From: Sphingobacterium thalpophilum
Lineage (GTDB): Bacteria > Bacteroidota > Bacteroidia > Sphingobacteriales > Sphingobacteriaceae
DNA length: 64,000 nucleotides
Direction of reading: 5' to 3'
Assembly: GCF_901482695.1 (NCBI RefSeq)
Contig: NZ_LR590484.1
Coordinates: forward strand, 1,798,001 to 1,862,000
The notes under the pieces were generated by a model that worked only from the letters and a program-made list of their open reading frames with translations, searched no databases and was not told the DNA's origin. How positions within the stretch are numbered: the first letter of the stretch is position 1; the number at the start of each line of letters is the position of its first letter. Positions 8,626 to 16,589 of the stretch are shown in pieces. The translations under genes and the position numbers were made by a program.

Positions 8626-9491
8626 TGGTCAGATCGGTGTCAGTTGGAATTTTACTTTCTGTATTGTTGTCTTTGGCGAGCTGTAGGTCCAAGGTGCAGG
8701 CTACCGTATCGAAGCCATTGATCACGGCATTTGCTGCCGGTGCTGTACTGGAAGAAAAGGTGCTGTCGAAGCCGGACACGAATCAGCTGACTCCGGACGA
8801 GCGAAAGGTTATCATGCTCCAAATGACAGGTTCCCACCCCTATTGGCGACAGGAGAAAGCAATTCATTATGATGTCCGGAAGCCCAACTTTGTGATTATA
8901 CACCATACTGCGCAGGACAGCGTTGCGCAGACTATCAAAACATTTCAGATCCCGCGGACAAAGGTCAGTTCACATTATGTGATCGGACGAAACGGTGAAA
9001 TTATCCAGATGCTTAACGACTACATACGCTCATGGCATGCGGGAGTTGCTAAATGGGGAACTATTACAGATATGAATTCCTGCTCCATTGGCATTGAACT
9101 GGACAATAATGGCAGGGAACCTTTTCCCGATGCACAGATCAATTCCTTGATCACGGTTTTGGATACCCTAAAAGCCCGTTATTTGATTCCCAATAGCAAC
9201 TTTATTGGCCATGCTGATATCGCTCCGGCACGTAAAAATGACCCTAGTGTGTTTTTTCCATGGAAAAAGCTTGCTTCCAAAGGGTTTGGTATCTGGTATG
9301 ATGAGGGCCAGCTCGTTGCACCCCCTGAGAATTTTAACCCTATTGATGCTCTTAAAGTCATCGGTTACGATACTTCCAATCTCAAAGCCGCCATTGTGGC
9401 ATTTAAGCGAAAGTTTATTATACGGGATACCACACCCGAACTGACCGTTTACGACAAAAGTGTCTTATACAATATTTACCAGAAGTATTAA
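8625..9491 (+). CDS. Lipoprotein N-acetylmuramoyl-L-alanine amidase (amidase_2/PGRP fold)
   Basis: 288 residues. The lipobox is LASC (lipidated C20). The zinc amidase domain spans about residues 85-225. Predicted metal ligands are H93 or H94 in IIHHTA, H196 in IGHADIA and D206 in the KNDPS motif, the spacing seen in AmiD-type enzymes. The MNSCSIGIELDNNG segment is also characteristic. It cleaves the amide between MurNAc and the stem peptide. It is translationally coupled to the DUF3078 gene and completes a run of envelope genes. It could recycle anhydro-muropeptides, a link to the anmK fragment upstream, but that is inference. Confidence 0.88.
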   Translation: MVRSVSVGILLSVLLSLASCRSKVQATVSKPLITAFAAGAVLEEKVLSKPDTNQLTPDERKVIMLQMTGSHPYWRQEKAIHYDVRKPNFVIIHHTAQDSVAQTIKTFQIPRTKVSSHYVIGRNGEIIQMLNDYIRSWHAGVAKWGTITDMNSCSIGIELDNNGREPFPDAQINSLITVLDTLKARYLIPNSNFIGHADIAPARKNDPSVFFPWKKLASKGFGIWYDEGQLVAPPENFNPIDALKVIGYDTSNLKAAIVAFKRKFIIRDTTPELTVYDKSVLYNIYQKY

Positions 9492-9588
9492 CTGTAAAGT
9501 AGCTCTTTGGGCCCTGTGCCGATCAGTGTATGTCAGTTCGGATAACGTATGGATGGAAGACCGGGAATATAGCTCAGGATGTAGCGCG

Positions 9589-11271
9589 CTAAGGCTTCGA
9601 AAGGCGCTGAACACAGTGGGCGATGATCATTACAGCCAGGCAGCCGACCAGATTGAGCCAAAGGAATGGTATTTTGTCCAATAGCCAGATTCCAATGACT
9701 ATAAGCTCTGACAATATAGCCGCAATGAAAACCGCTTTACCTCTAACTTTTTTCTGATAGAAGGCGACGATAAAGATTCCCAGAATAGTGCCATAAAACA
9801 GTGAACCTAATATATTGACAGCTTCCAATAGATTGCCCAATTTGTTGGCGTATAGAGCGATGATAACGGTAAAGATTCCCCACACCATGGTAAAAATACG
9901 TGACCATAAAAGATCTTGTTTTTCGCTTGCGTTGGGATTGACAAAGCGTTTGTATATATCGATTGTCGTTGTAGAAGCCAGCGAGTTGATGGCACTTGCT
10001 GTTGATCCCATTGAGGCAAGGAAGATAACCGCAATGAGTAATCCGATCAAACCCTTTGGAAAGGTTCTGGTGACGAACGATAGAAACACGTAATTATTGT
10101 CATTGGTTTCTGCGGCTGGATTGACCCTCTTAATCAAAGTAAGTGTACTGTCTTTTACCAGCTGTAATGCTGTATTTACCTGTTGTAATGCGTCTCGGGA
10201 TAAGGAAACTCGATCTTGATCATCCTGATTCATAGCATCATTTACACTATTCACGATGGAAAGCCGCTCTTTAAACAACTCCGCATGTTTGTGTTCCAGA
10301 TCTTGGTAAGCTTGGGCATAGGGGCTTTCTTTTAATTTCTGTATTTCCACCTGATTGAAAAAGATAGGCGGTTGGTGATACTGGTAGTAAACAAAAACGA
10401 GGATGCCGATCAGCAAGATGGCAAATTGCATCGGGACCTTTAGGAGACCATTCATGATGAGTCCCATACGGCTTTCTTTAACGGAAGACCCCGTCAGATA
10501 TCGCCCCACCTGGCTTTGATCAGTACCAAAATACGATAACTGCAGAAAAAAGCCTCCAATTAATCCCGTCCAGAGTGTATAATTATTGTTCAGGTCAAAT
10601 GTAAAATCCAACGCGTTGGTCTTTCCGGATTTTCCAGCAATATGGAGTGCTTTAGAGAGCCCAATATCTGCAGGGAGGAGGTGGATGACGAGCAGACCTG
10701 CAATAAGCAACGAACCAAATATAATGCTCATCTGAAGTAATTGCGTATGCGAAACTGCCTTAGTGCCACCGTACGTGGTATAGATGACTACAAAGCTTCC
10801 AATCGCCAAGGTAGTCAGCGTAAGGTCAATATGCAGGATGGTGGAAATAATCAGTGCAGGTGCGAAAATTGTTATGCCTGTAGATATGCCGCGCTGAATC
10901 AGAAATAACAGCGCTGTAAGTCCACGTGTGCGGACATCAAAGCGTTTTTCCAGAAACTCGTAGGCAGTAAACACCTTCAATCGGTGAAATATCGGAATAA
11001 ATGTAATGCAGAGTACAATCATCGCCAGTGGGAGACCAAAGTAGAACTGCACAAAACTCATTCCTGAGGAGTATGCCAGACCGGGAGCCGATAAAAAGGT
11101 AATGGCACTCGCCTGAGTCGCCATTACCGAGAGCCCTACATGGTACCAGGGCAAAGAGCGATTGCCCAAAAGGTAGCCATCAATATTTTTTATACCCCTA
11201 CTTTTGTAGATACCGTAGGTAACAATTAGCAAAAGCGTCAGCAATAAAACGATCCAATCTGCTGTACTCAT
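9589..11271 (-). CDS. Sodium:solute symporter family transporter
   Basis: 560 residues with about thirteen hydrophobic segments. It has the SSS-family N-terminal pattern (YLLGNRSLPWYHVGLSVMA, then an unwound TM1 region SAITFLSAPG) and the later MGSTASAINSLASTTTIDIY. It would couple sodium entry to uptake of an organic solute; the substrate is not predictable. A soluble insert between about 315 and 395 is unusually polar. The start at 11271 places MSTADWIVLLL directly at the first membrane helix; the upstream extension to 11337 is unlikely. It is the last gene of a PIG-L/small protein/symporter unit, suggesting uptake of a product of the deacetylase. Confidence 0.85.
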   Translation of the reverse strand: MSTADWIVLLLTLLLIVTYGIYKSRGIKNIDGYLLGNRSLPWYHVGLSVMATQASAITFLSAPGLAYSSGMSFVQFYFGLPLAMIVLCITFIPIFHRLKVFTAYEFLEKRFDVRTRGLTALLFLIQRGISTGITIFAPALIISTILHIDLTLTTLAIGSFVVIYTTYGGTKAVSHTQLLQMSIIFGSLLIAGLLVIHLLPADIGLSKALHIAGKSGKTNALDFTFDLNNNYTLWTGLIGGFFLQLSYFGTDQSQVGRYLTGSSVKESRMGLIMNGLLKVPMQFAILLIGILVFVYYQYHQPPIFFNQVEIQKLKESPYAQAYQDLEHKHAELFKERLSIVNSVNDAMNQDDQDRVSLSRDALQQVNTALQLVKDSTLTLIKRVNPAAETNDNNYVFLSFVTRTFPKGLIGLLIAVIFLASMGSTASAINSLASTTTIDIYKRFVNPNASEKQDLLWSRIFTMVWGIFTVIIALYANKLGNLLEAVNILGSLFYGTILGIFIVAFYQKKVRGKAVFIAAILSELIVIGIWLLDKIPFLWLNLVGCLAVMIIAHCVQRLSKP

Positions 11272-11368
11272 GTATAGTAAAGGGTAAAAAAGTACAGAAA
11301 AAGAATGCATATAAATAGCCAGATAACGACCATCCAATAGAAGCGTTTCCAGCTATTCATCATATAGT

Positions 11369-11578
11369 TTATCTATCTGAGGGTTTTTGCGGATAGATAA
11401 CACTGTTAAAAAACGCAGCGATGATCAATCCAATAACAGCACCGCCAATGATGCTTAGAAATGTCTCATTTGCAGTGAAGCCAATTAATGCACCGAATAT
11501 TACAGCAACCAAAAGAATAATTCCTTTTGCTTTACCAGCATCTATTATTGTGCAGTTGTTGTCAATCTGATTTTCCAT
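11369..11578 (-). CDS. Small membrane protein, function unknown
   Basis: 69 residues with two hydrophobic helices (about 18-35 and 40-60), the first containing GIILLVAVIFGALIGF, and glycine-rich packing faces. The N terminus MENQIDNNCTIID and the C terminus are polar. I recognise no family. It sits 8 nt after the PIG-L gene and 97 nt before the symporter start on the same strand, so it is probably co-transcribed and may act with the transporter. Confidence 0.65.
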   Translation of the reverse strand: MENQIDNNCTIIDAGKAKGIILLVAVIFGALIGFTANETFLSIIGGAVIGLIIAAFFNSVIYPQKPSDR

Positions 11579-11586
11579 TATGATAT

Positions 11587-14040
11587 TTATTTTGATTTTG
11601 ATAACAAATTTACAAATAATCTATAAGCTCCGGGAACTCCAGCCGGTAATTGTCTAAAAAAAGATAAGGAAGTATAAACAAACTTGCCTTTACCATAAGA
11701 AGTGACCAATAAAGAGCCTTTATGTAAACCTTCGCCCGGATCATGCATGGCGATAGGCGTTCTATACCGCTTGTCAATGTTTTCCGCAAAATATAGACCT
11801 CTCTCCTGTACCCAGTTTTCAAAATCTGCCGTTGTGATTTTATTCGGATAGTTAAAAACAGGATCTTTTTCGTCATAATGGACAGGAGCAAGTTCATCTG
11901 TGACACGGTTTCTTCCAAGGGAAAAAGCATAAGGACCAAAATTCTTCGAAACAAGGCCATTGCTAACATTATATTGTGTCAGTACTGTACCTCCTCCTTG
12001 GACGTAGTCCAAAAGCTTGGTCTGGACCTGTGCGATATTTTTATTGACATTGAAGCTTCGTACGCCTAGAATCACCGCATCATAAGCAGCAAGATCGGTT
12101 TTTAATAGCTGTTCGCTGCTTAGCACATCCACGTGAATTCCGATGGCATTTAGGGATTCAGGGATAAGGTCTCCAGCACCATGAACATAAGCCACGTGTT
12201 TGACCTCGTTAAGCAGCTGGATATTGCTGATTTTAATCGCGGTCTCAGGAAAGTAGACAATTTCCGGAATATGTGAGTAATCTATCGCTTTCACCTCTCT
12301 CAAGGGTTCCTTCTGTTCCTGCTGAAAGCGGAGGGTGTCAATAGAAGAAATGTCGGCGTCTAGTGGTCTGATATGAATTTCTTTCGAGAGCACTGTTGTA
12401 TGGGCATCAAATTGGAGATCTAGTTCCGTAGGAACGATTTCCCATCCTTTAGGGGCAAGCACTCTGAGCTTGGCCGCTTGATTCGGTATTTGCCCATGCT
12501 TCTGAAAGCTGACACGAATGTTTATCGCTTCGCCATTTCGGATCAGGGCCAATGGGCTTTCGCTTTTAGCCGTGATCTGCGGCATGATCGCTATCGGATG
12601 ATAAAGCTCACCACGCACCGGATCCGTATACTTATATTCAATATCCTGGTCAAATGCGATTGGCATGCCGTTGACTGCCAGTTCGAAGTGTACCTTAGGC
12701 TTGTTGGGGTTGTCAGGATAGCCTGTAAGGCTAAAATCATTAACATTAAACTTGCCTTTGGCATGAGCCTCTATCAGCCAATAGGGCTGTGTCAGATTAT
12801 CTGCGTTTACAAAGATCGAATCTTTAAAAAGAAGGTTGCCAGCGAGCTTCTTGTTGATCGCTTTTCCATTTAATTTTAGCAGCTCAACATCCACTCCTGT
12901 TGCTCTGGTGATAATCGCATTGTCTATGTGGATTCGATCTCCTACGGCGTAATCAGTATTTCTTGCAATGCTCTCAAACCAGATTCCGCTGCAGGCAAGG
13001 ATGAGCTTTTCTACCTCTTTTTTCTTTTCGCCGCGCCAATAGACGTCATCGATCTGGTCCAGTTCCTGATGAAGTTGGATCAGATCCGATACGGATGCTT
13101 CGGGCCTGTCGACTTGGTAATTTTGGATGATTTTCAAAATCCTGGACTGAACTTTAGCACTGTTTTTTACTCTTTTCCAGGAGGTGTCAACACCTTCTAG
13201 CAGAGAGGTCGATGCCGGCACACCGTCTACATATTCAAAATATTCCGTGGATGAACCGCGTTGTGCTGCAGATCCGAAACCCTGGCTTTTATGAGATGAA
13301 CGGCTATGTGCGGCAATTTCGCCGTAGGAAGCTCCGAGAAGTGCGTTATATGCACCTATATCGACTTTCAGCTGGTCCTCGGCCGTATTGTCCTGGCCCC
13401 CAAAATTGAAGGTATTCCATAGCAGGCGTTTGGCTTGCCATGGCTGCACATGCTCCAGCTGCTCTGGGAACTGTTGGGGATCTGCCGCTGCTTTAAAGGC
13501 TTCATGAGCGAGTATGGCCGAAGCCTGATGATGTCCATGCCCTCCTCTGGCGTCGGGTGGAAACCTTGTGATAATGACATCTGGTCTAAATTTCCGGATC
13601 AGCCATACGGCTTCACGCAATACACGTTGCTTGTCCCAGAAGGCAAACGTTTCTTCCGGCGTTTTGGAAAATCCAAAATCATAAGCTGAAGAGAAAAACT
13701 GTTCACCCTTGTCTATCCGGCGTGCAGCCAGCAGTTCCTGTGTCCTGATGAGCCCCAATTCGATACCTTGCTCAGTACCGATCAGGTTCTGTCCCCCGTC
13801 ACCACGTGTCAACGACAGGTAGCCGGTTTTATATTTTTTCTCCTGGGCGAGCCAGGCAATCAGACGTGTGTTTTCATCGTCTGGGTGTGCTGCAAAATAT
13901 AAAACGGAACCCAGGACATTCAGCTTTTCGAGGTTTAGCTTGATTTCTGCAGCGTTCCATTGCGGATTTTGTGCCTGTACAGTTGACTTTGAGAAGAGAC
14001 TGGACAAAATGATGATGACAGAAAGAAACGGTTTTCGCAT
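11587..14040 (-). CDS. Exported PIG-L family deacetylase, long form
   Basis: 817 residues. A signal peptide (MRKPFLSVIIILSSLFSKS, ending near residue 24) is followed by the PIG-L/LmbE zinc domain with AHPDDE at 51-56 and the later zinc histidines in GGHGHHQAS. The family removes N-acetyl groups from GlcNAc-type substrates. The remaining 500 residues are beta-rich, and the last third contains a glutamine-amidotransferase-like or trehalose-utilization-like block (YDAVILGVRSFN, then GGTVLTQYN). I chose 14040 because a -7 box lies at 14044-14051, inside the longer frame to 14079. Probably a periplasmic glycan-processing enzyme feeding the symporter of the same operon. Confidence 0.82.
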   Translation of the reverse strand: MRKPFLSVIIILSSLFSKSTVQAQNPQWNAAEIKLNLEKLNVLGSVLYFAAHPDDENTRLIAWLAQEKKYKTGYLSLTRGDGGQNLIGTEQGIELGLIRTQELLAARRIDKGEQFFSSAYDFGFSKTPEETFAFWDKQRVLREAVWLIRKFRPDVIITRFPPDARGGHGHHQASAILAHEAFKAAADPQQFPEQLEHVQPWQAKRLLWNTFNFGGQDNTAEDQLKVDIGAYNALLGASYGEIAAHSRSSHKSQGFGSAAQRGSSTEYFEYVDGVPASTSLLEGVDTSWKRVKNSAKVQSRILKIIQNYQVDRPEASVSDLIQLHQELDQIDDVYWRGEKKKEVEKLILACSGIWFESIARNTDYAVGDRIHIDNAIITRATGVDVELLKLNGKAINKKLAGNLLFKDSIFVNADNLTQPYWLIEAHAKGKFNVNDFSLTGYPDNPNKPKVHFELAVNGMPIAFDQDIEYKYTDPVRGELYHPIAIMPQITAKSESPLALIRNGEAINIRVSFQKHGQIPNQAAKLRVLAPKGWEIVPTELDLQFDAHTTVLSKEIHIRPLDADISSIDTLRFQQEQKEPLREVKAIDYSHIPEIVYFPETAIKISNIQLLNEVKHVAYVHGAGDLIPESLNAIGIHVDVLSSEQLLKTDLAAYDAVILGVRSFNVNKNIAQVQTKLLDYVQGGGTVLTQYNVSNGLVSKNFGPYAFSLGRNRVTDELAPVHYDEKDPVFNYPNKITTADFENWVQERGLYFAENIDKRYRTPIAMHDPGEGLHKGSLLVTSYGKGKFVYTSLSFFRQLPAGVPGAYRLFVNLLSKSK

Positions 14041-14043
14041 GTT

Positions 14044-14051
14044 TAAAGATA
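14044..14051 (-). promoter_or_regulatory. -7 box (TATCTTTA) of the PIG-L operon
   Basis: On the minus strand TATCTTTA, one mismatch from TAnnTTTG, ends three bases before the ATG at 14040, predicting a transcript that starts at or within a base or two of the start codon. Confidence 0.55.
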
Positions 14052-14154
14052 AAGATTTCATTGAAAATCGTACATCCACACATTGTAATTTTAATGTATA
14101 TATTCTGCTAAACAGCTTGGATCAGAATGATGAAGCAGGAAAGCTTCCAGTCCA

Positions 14155-14194
14155 TAAAAAAACGGAAATCCCAACCACGCTGGAATTTCCGTTT
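14155..14194 (-). terminator. Terminator downstream of the thioredoxin/DUF6952 genes
   Basis: AAACGGAAAT (14160-14169) pairs with ATTTCCGTTT (14185-14194). On the minus strand the stem is followed by a run of T. It lies about 230 nt past the DUF6952 stop; no gene is visible in that 3' stretch. Confidence 0.75.
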
Positions 14195-14426
14195 AACAAT
14201 TAAAATATTTTTTCTTGAAACGAATAGTTTTAGAGAATAGTTATTTTGTCGCTTCGCTCCAAGTGGCAACCTTTAACATAGTAAATATATGTAGAAAATA
14301 TTTAGTTCTGTCAGATTCCTTCAATTAGTTTTCCACATTGCTAAATTTTGTCAACAATTTAGCGCGGTGTTGCTAATGGTATGAAAAGAAAGCTTCACTT
14401 CAATGCACTTAAAATCAGACGGTAGA

Positions 14427-14681
14427 TTATTTATCAATTGCACCTAAAACACGTTTCATGAACATATTTAAGGCATCTTTTTTGGAATGACCTTCTTTGA
14501 TTAATTTGTCAACCTCTACAGCTCCGTATAGGTTTGAAATCAATTCACCGATTACGTCGAGTTCCTCATCTTTCAGTGGAGCTTCGGTAAGCGCTTCCAA
14601 CGTCTCAATGGTCTCCAATACATAGTCGACATCATTTTGCTCGATGAATTCTGTCAGATGTTTAATTACTGGTAGCTTCAT
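14427..14681 (-). CDS. DUF6952 family small protein
   Basis: 84 residues, cytoplasmic, largely helical, acidic at its centre (EALTEAPLKDEELDVIGELISNL split across two helices) and lysine-rich near the C terminus. It matches my memory of DUF6952, a Bacteroidota family usually found beside thioredoxins. Function is unknown. Its start overlaps the thioredoxin gene by 20 nt, so the two are translationally coupled and probably functionally linked. Confidence 0.75.
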   Translation of the reverse strand: MKLPVIKHLTEFIEQNDVDYVLETIETLEALTEAPLKDEELDVIGELISNLYGAVEVDKLIKEGHSKKDALNMFMKRVLGAIDK

Positions 14682-14976
14682 TGAATAATTCTACTAATGC
14701 GTCCAACTTATTTGTTTGTACCTGATTCACCAATTTGCCGTTTTTGAATGCTGCGAATGTCGGCAGGTTGTTGACATTGGCTAATTTGCGGGATTCAGGA
14801 AATTTTTCGGCATCCGCAATGATAAACGGTACCGAATCGTTTTCGCCGGCCAATTTTTTGAATTTCGGTTTCATGATTTTGCAATTGCCACACCAAGTTG
14901 CGGCATATTGTACCATGACAATATCGTTGTTGTTTACAATTTCTTGTAAATTATCGTTTTCTAATTCCTGTAACAT
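14662..14976 (-). CDS. Thioredoxin family protein
   Basis: 104 residues, a single thioredoxin fold without signal peptide. The redox pair is C29/C32 in ATWCGNCKIMKP, with the cis-proline region NNLPTFAAF near 69-77. The active-site CGNC differs from the classical CGPC, implying a shifted redox potential. It lies downstream of a 2-Cys peroxiredoxin on the same strand and overlaps the DUF6952 gene, so a role in reducing the peroxiredoxin is plausible but inferred. Confidence 0.9.
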   Translation of the reverse strand: MLQELENDNLQEIVNNNDIVMVQYAATWCGNCKIMKPKFKKLAGENDSVPFIIADAEKFPESRKLANVNNLPTFAAFKNGKLVNQVQTNKLDALVELFNEATSN

Positions 14977-15004
14977 GATTTTATTATTAAGTTGATAGAG
15001 AAAA

Positions 15005-15034
15005 GAACAGGAGCCGGGTACAGGCCCCTGTTGA
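15005..15034 (-). terminator. Partial terminator between peroxiredoxin and thioredoxin
   Basis: AACAGGAGCC pairs with GGCCCCTGTT with one mismatch around a GGGTACA loop. On the minus strand it is followed by TTCTTTTC. It could reduce read-through from the peroxiredoxin gene into the thioredoxin gene. Confidence 0.6.
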
Positions 15035-15057
15035 TTAAGACCAAAGGCCTTTTATAG

Positions 15058-15690
15058 TTAGTGTTTTGCTAAATATTCAGCAACACCTTTTCTGTCTGCA
15101 TTCATGGCATCCTTACCTTCTTCCCAGTTTGCTGGACATACCTCGCCAAACTTTTGTACGTGAGCATAAGCATCGATCAAACGCAAATACTCTTTTACAT
15201 TACGGCCAAGAGGCATATCGTTTACAGACTCGTGGAATACACGGCCAGTCTCGTCGATCAAATAAGTCGCTCTGTAAGTAACAGCAGAACCTTGAGCTAA
15301 AGTGCCATACTCAGGATGCTCGACTTCTTGAACGTCCAAGATACCCAATACGCTCGATAAGTTACGGTTGGTATCCGCTAAGATAGGGTATTCAACACCT
15401 TCAATACCACCGTTATCTTTTGCTGTATTTAACCAAGCAAAGTGAACTTCGTTTGTATCGCAAGAAGCACCGATTAAGATCGTGTTGCGTTTTTCAAATT
15501 CAGCGGCTGCCTCTTGGAAAGCATGTAGTTCAGTAGGACACACAAAAGTGAAATCTTTTGGATACCAGAACAAAAGTACTTTTTTACCTTCTTTAACTGC
15601 CTTTTCAAAAACGTTGATCTGCAAATTGTCACCTAAATAATCGATTGCATCTACTGTAATGCTTGGAAAACTTTTACCTGTGAAACTCAT
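15058..15690 (-). CDS. 2-Cys peroxiredoxin (AhpC/Prx type)
   Basis: 210 residues of the typical AhpC-TSA class. The peroxidatic cysteine is C51 in FTFVCPTEL and the resolving cysteine is C185 in GEVCPANW. It reduces hydrogen peroxide and organic peroxides in the cytoplasm using thiols; the thioredoxin encoded next could be its reductant. The conserved N terminus MSFTGKSFPSI fixes the start. No ahpF is adjacent. A TATCTTTG -7 box lies upstream on the minus strand. Confidence 0.93.
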   Translation of the reverse strand: MSFTGKSFPSITVDAIDYLGDNLQINVFEKAVKEGKKVLLFWYPKDFTFVCPTELHAFQEAAAEFEKRNTILIGASCDTNEVHFAWLNTAKDNGGIEGVEYPILADTNRNLSSVLGILDVQEVEHPEYGTLAQGSAVTYRATYLIDETGRVFHESVNDMPLGRNVKEYLRLIDAYAHVQKFGEVCPANWEEGKDAMNADRKGVAEYLAKH

Positions 15691-15716
15691 AATATATCTT
15701 TCTTTTTTTGTTGATA

Positions 15717-15724
15717 CAAAGATA
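15717..15724 (-). promoter_or_regulatory. -7 box (TATCTTTG) of the peroxiredoxin gene
   Basis: Perfect TAnnTTTG on the minus strand, 26 nt upstream of the ATG at 15690. No clear -33 TTG at 19-21 bp spacing. Confidence 0.6.
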
Positions 15725-15915
15725 AGGCAAAGCCGGCCAAAAAGCGAATTGATTTTACCAATGTACTATTGTCAAAATCTATTATGACCAGAATATAACA
15801 ATAAGTTTTTTTTATATTAACACAATCCTATCCTCGCTATTTGCTGGACTGCAGGCCACGTCAAAAAAATAAAGCAATTCATATAGCGGGAGTTACGAAT
15901 TTATAGCGCGAAATA

Positions 15916-15947
15916 ATTGCACAAACGCTATGCAAAACCTACTTTTG
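15916..15947 (+). promoter_or_regulatory. Promoter of tRNA-Tyr
   Basis: ATTG at 15916-15919, 20 bp spacer, TACTTTTG at 15940-15947, ending 29 nt before the tRNA. This is the full Bacteroidota -33/-7 pattern. Confidence 0.8.
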
Positions 15948-15976
15948 CGACGTTCTGTTCCACACAGAACAATGCT

Positions 15977-16057
15977 GGAGGGGTTCCAGAGCGGTCAAAT
16001 GGGACGGACTGTAAATCCGTTGCTTCGGCTTCGAAGGTTCGAATCCTTCTCCCTCCA
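15977..16057 (+). tRNA. tRNA-Tyr (GTA)
   Basis: 81 nt cloverleaf. The acceptor stem GGAGGGG/TCCCTCC has one G-T pair and discriminator A. The anticodon loop CTGTAAA gives GTA. There is a long class II variable arm (TGCTTCGGCT region) and a GGTTCGAATCC T-arm. CCA is not encoded. Confidence 0.95.
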
Positions 16058-16360
16058 CATTTTTTCTTTTCCTGTCACCTTATTTTTTCGGTTTTAATAC
16101 CCATAGCACCTCAGAAATGACAAAGTGAAGCATAGGTCCTATTTAGCATATATGCTGGACAGTTAGTTTGACTCCTTTTCATAGACGCTGGCACAGCAGC
16201 CTCTGAACCAAAAACAGGCGTTATACAGCCGATCGATTCAGTTATGTGCTGAGCTGTATAAGTCCTGCCGGAGCGGCCATGAACGACGCTGCCCTATGGG
16301 GCAATTCAATGACGAATTCGTGCTTTTTTAGAAAAAGATCAGATGGAATTTCATCTTACT
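16058..16360. other. Intergenic stretch without a recognisable gene
   Basis: About 300 bp between tRNA-Tyr and the tRNA-Arg promoter. The only structure I see is an inverted repeat, TTATACAGC and GCTGTATAA, about 23 nt apart near 16211-16252. There is no coding frame with a family match and no tRNA remnant. Confidence 0.5.
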
Positions 16361-16392
16361 ATTGACTTATTTGTAAAATAAACCTAAGTTTG
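16361..16392 (+). promoter_or_regulatory. Promoter of tRNA-Arg
   Basis: ATTG at 16361-16364, 20 bp spacer, TAAGTTTG at 16385-16392, 11 nt before the tRNA. Same architecture as at tRNA-Tyr and tRNA-Lys. Confidence 0.8.
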
Positions 16393-16403
16393 GCTTTTGA
16401 AAA

Positions 16404-16475
16404 GGCCCCGTAGTTCAACGGATAGAATAGATGTTTCCTAAACATTTGATAGCAGTTCGATTCTGCTCGGGGCTA
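16404..16475 (+). tRNA. tRNA-Arg (CCT)
   Basis: 72 nt. Acceptor GGCCCCG pairs with CGGGGCT (one G-T). The anticodon stem GATGT/ACATT contains one G-T pair and the loop TTCCTAA gives anticodon CCT. The T-arm is GCAGTTCGATTCTGC. It reads the rare AGG codon. CCA is not encoded. Confidence 0.9.
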
Positions 16476-16509
16476 CAAGAAGGAAGCATGCCGTCATGTT
16501 TTCCTTTTC

Positions 16510-16546
16510 CAGGAGAAATAGCAGGAAGTTATTTCTCCTGTTTTGT
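16510..16546 (+). terminator. Terminator of tRNA-Arg
   Basis: AGGAGAAATA (16511-16520) pairs exactly with TATTTCTCCT (16530-16539), followed by GTTTTG. Confidence 0.75.
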
Positions 16547-16589
16547 TTACTGTAAGCAGGATCTGCTGCGGAAAGCCTTCTTTGTACGG

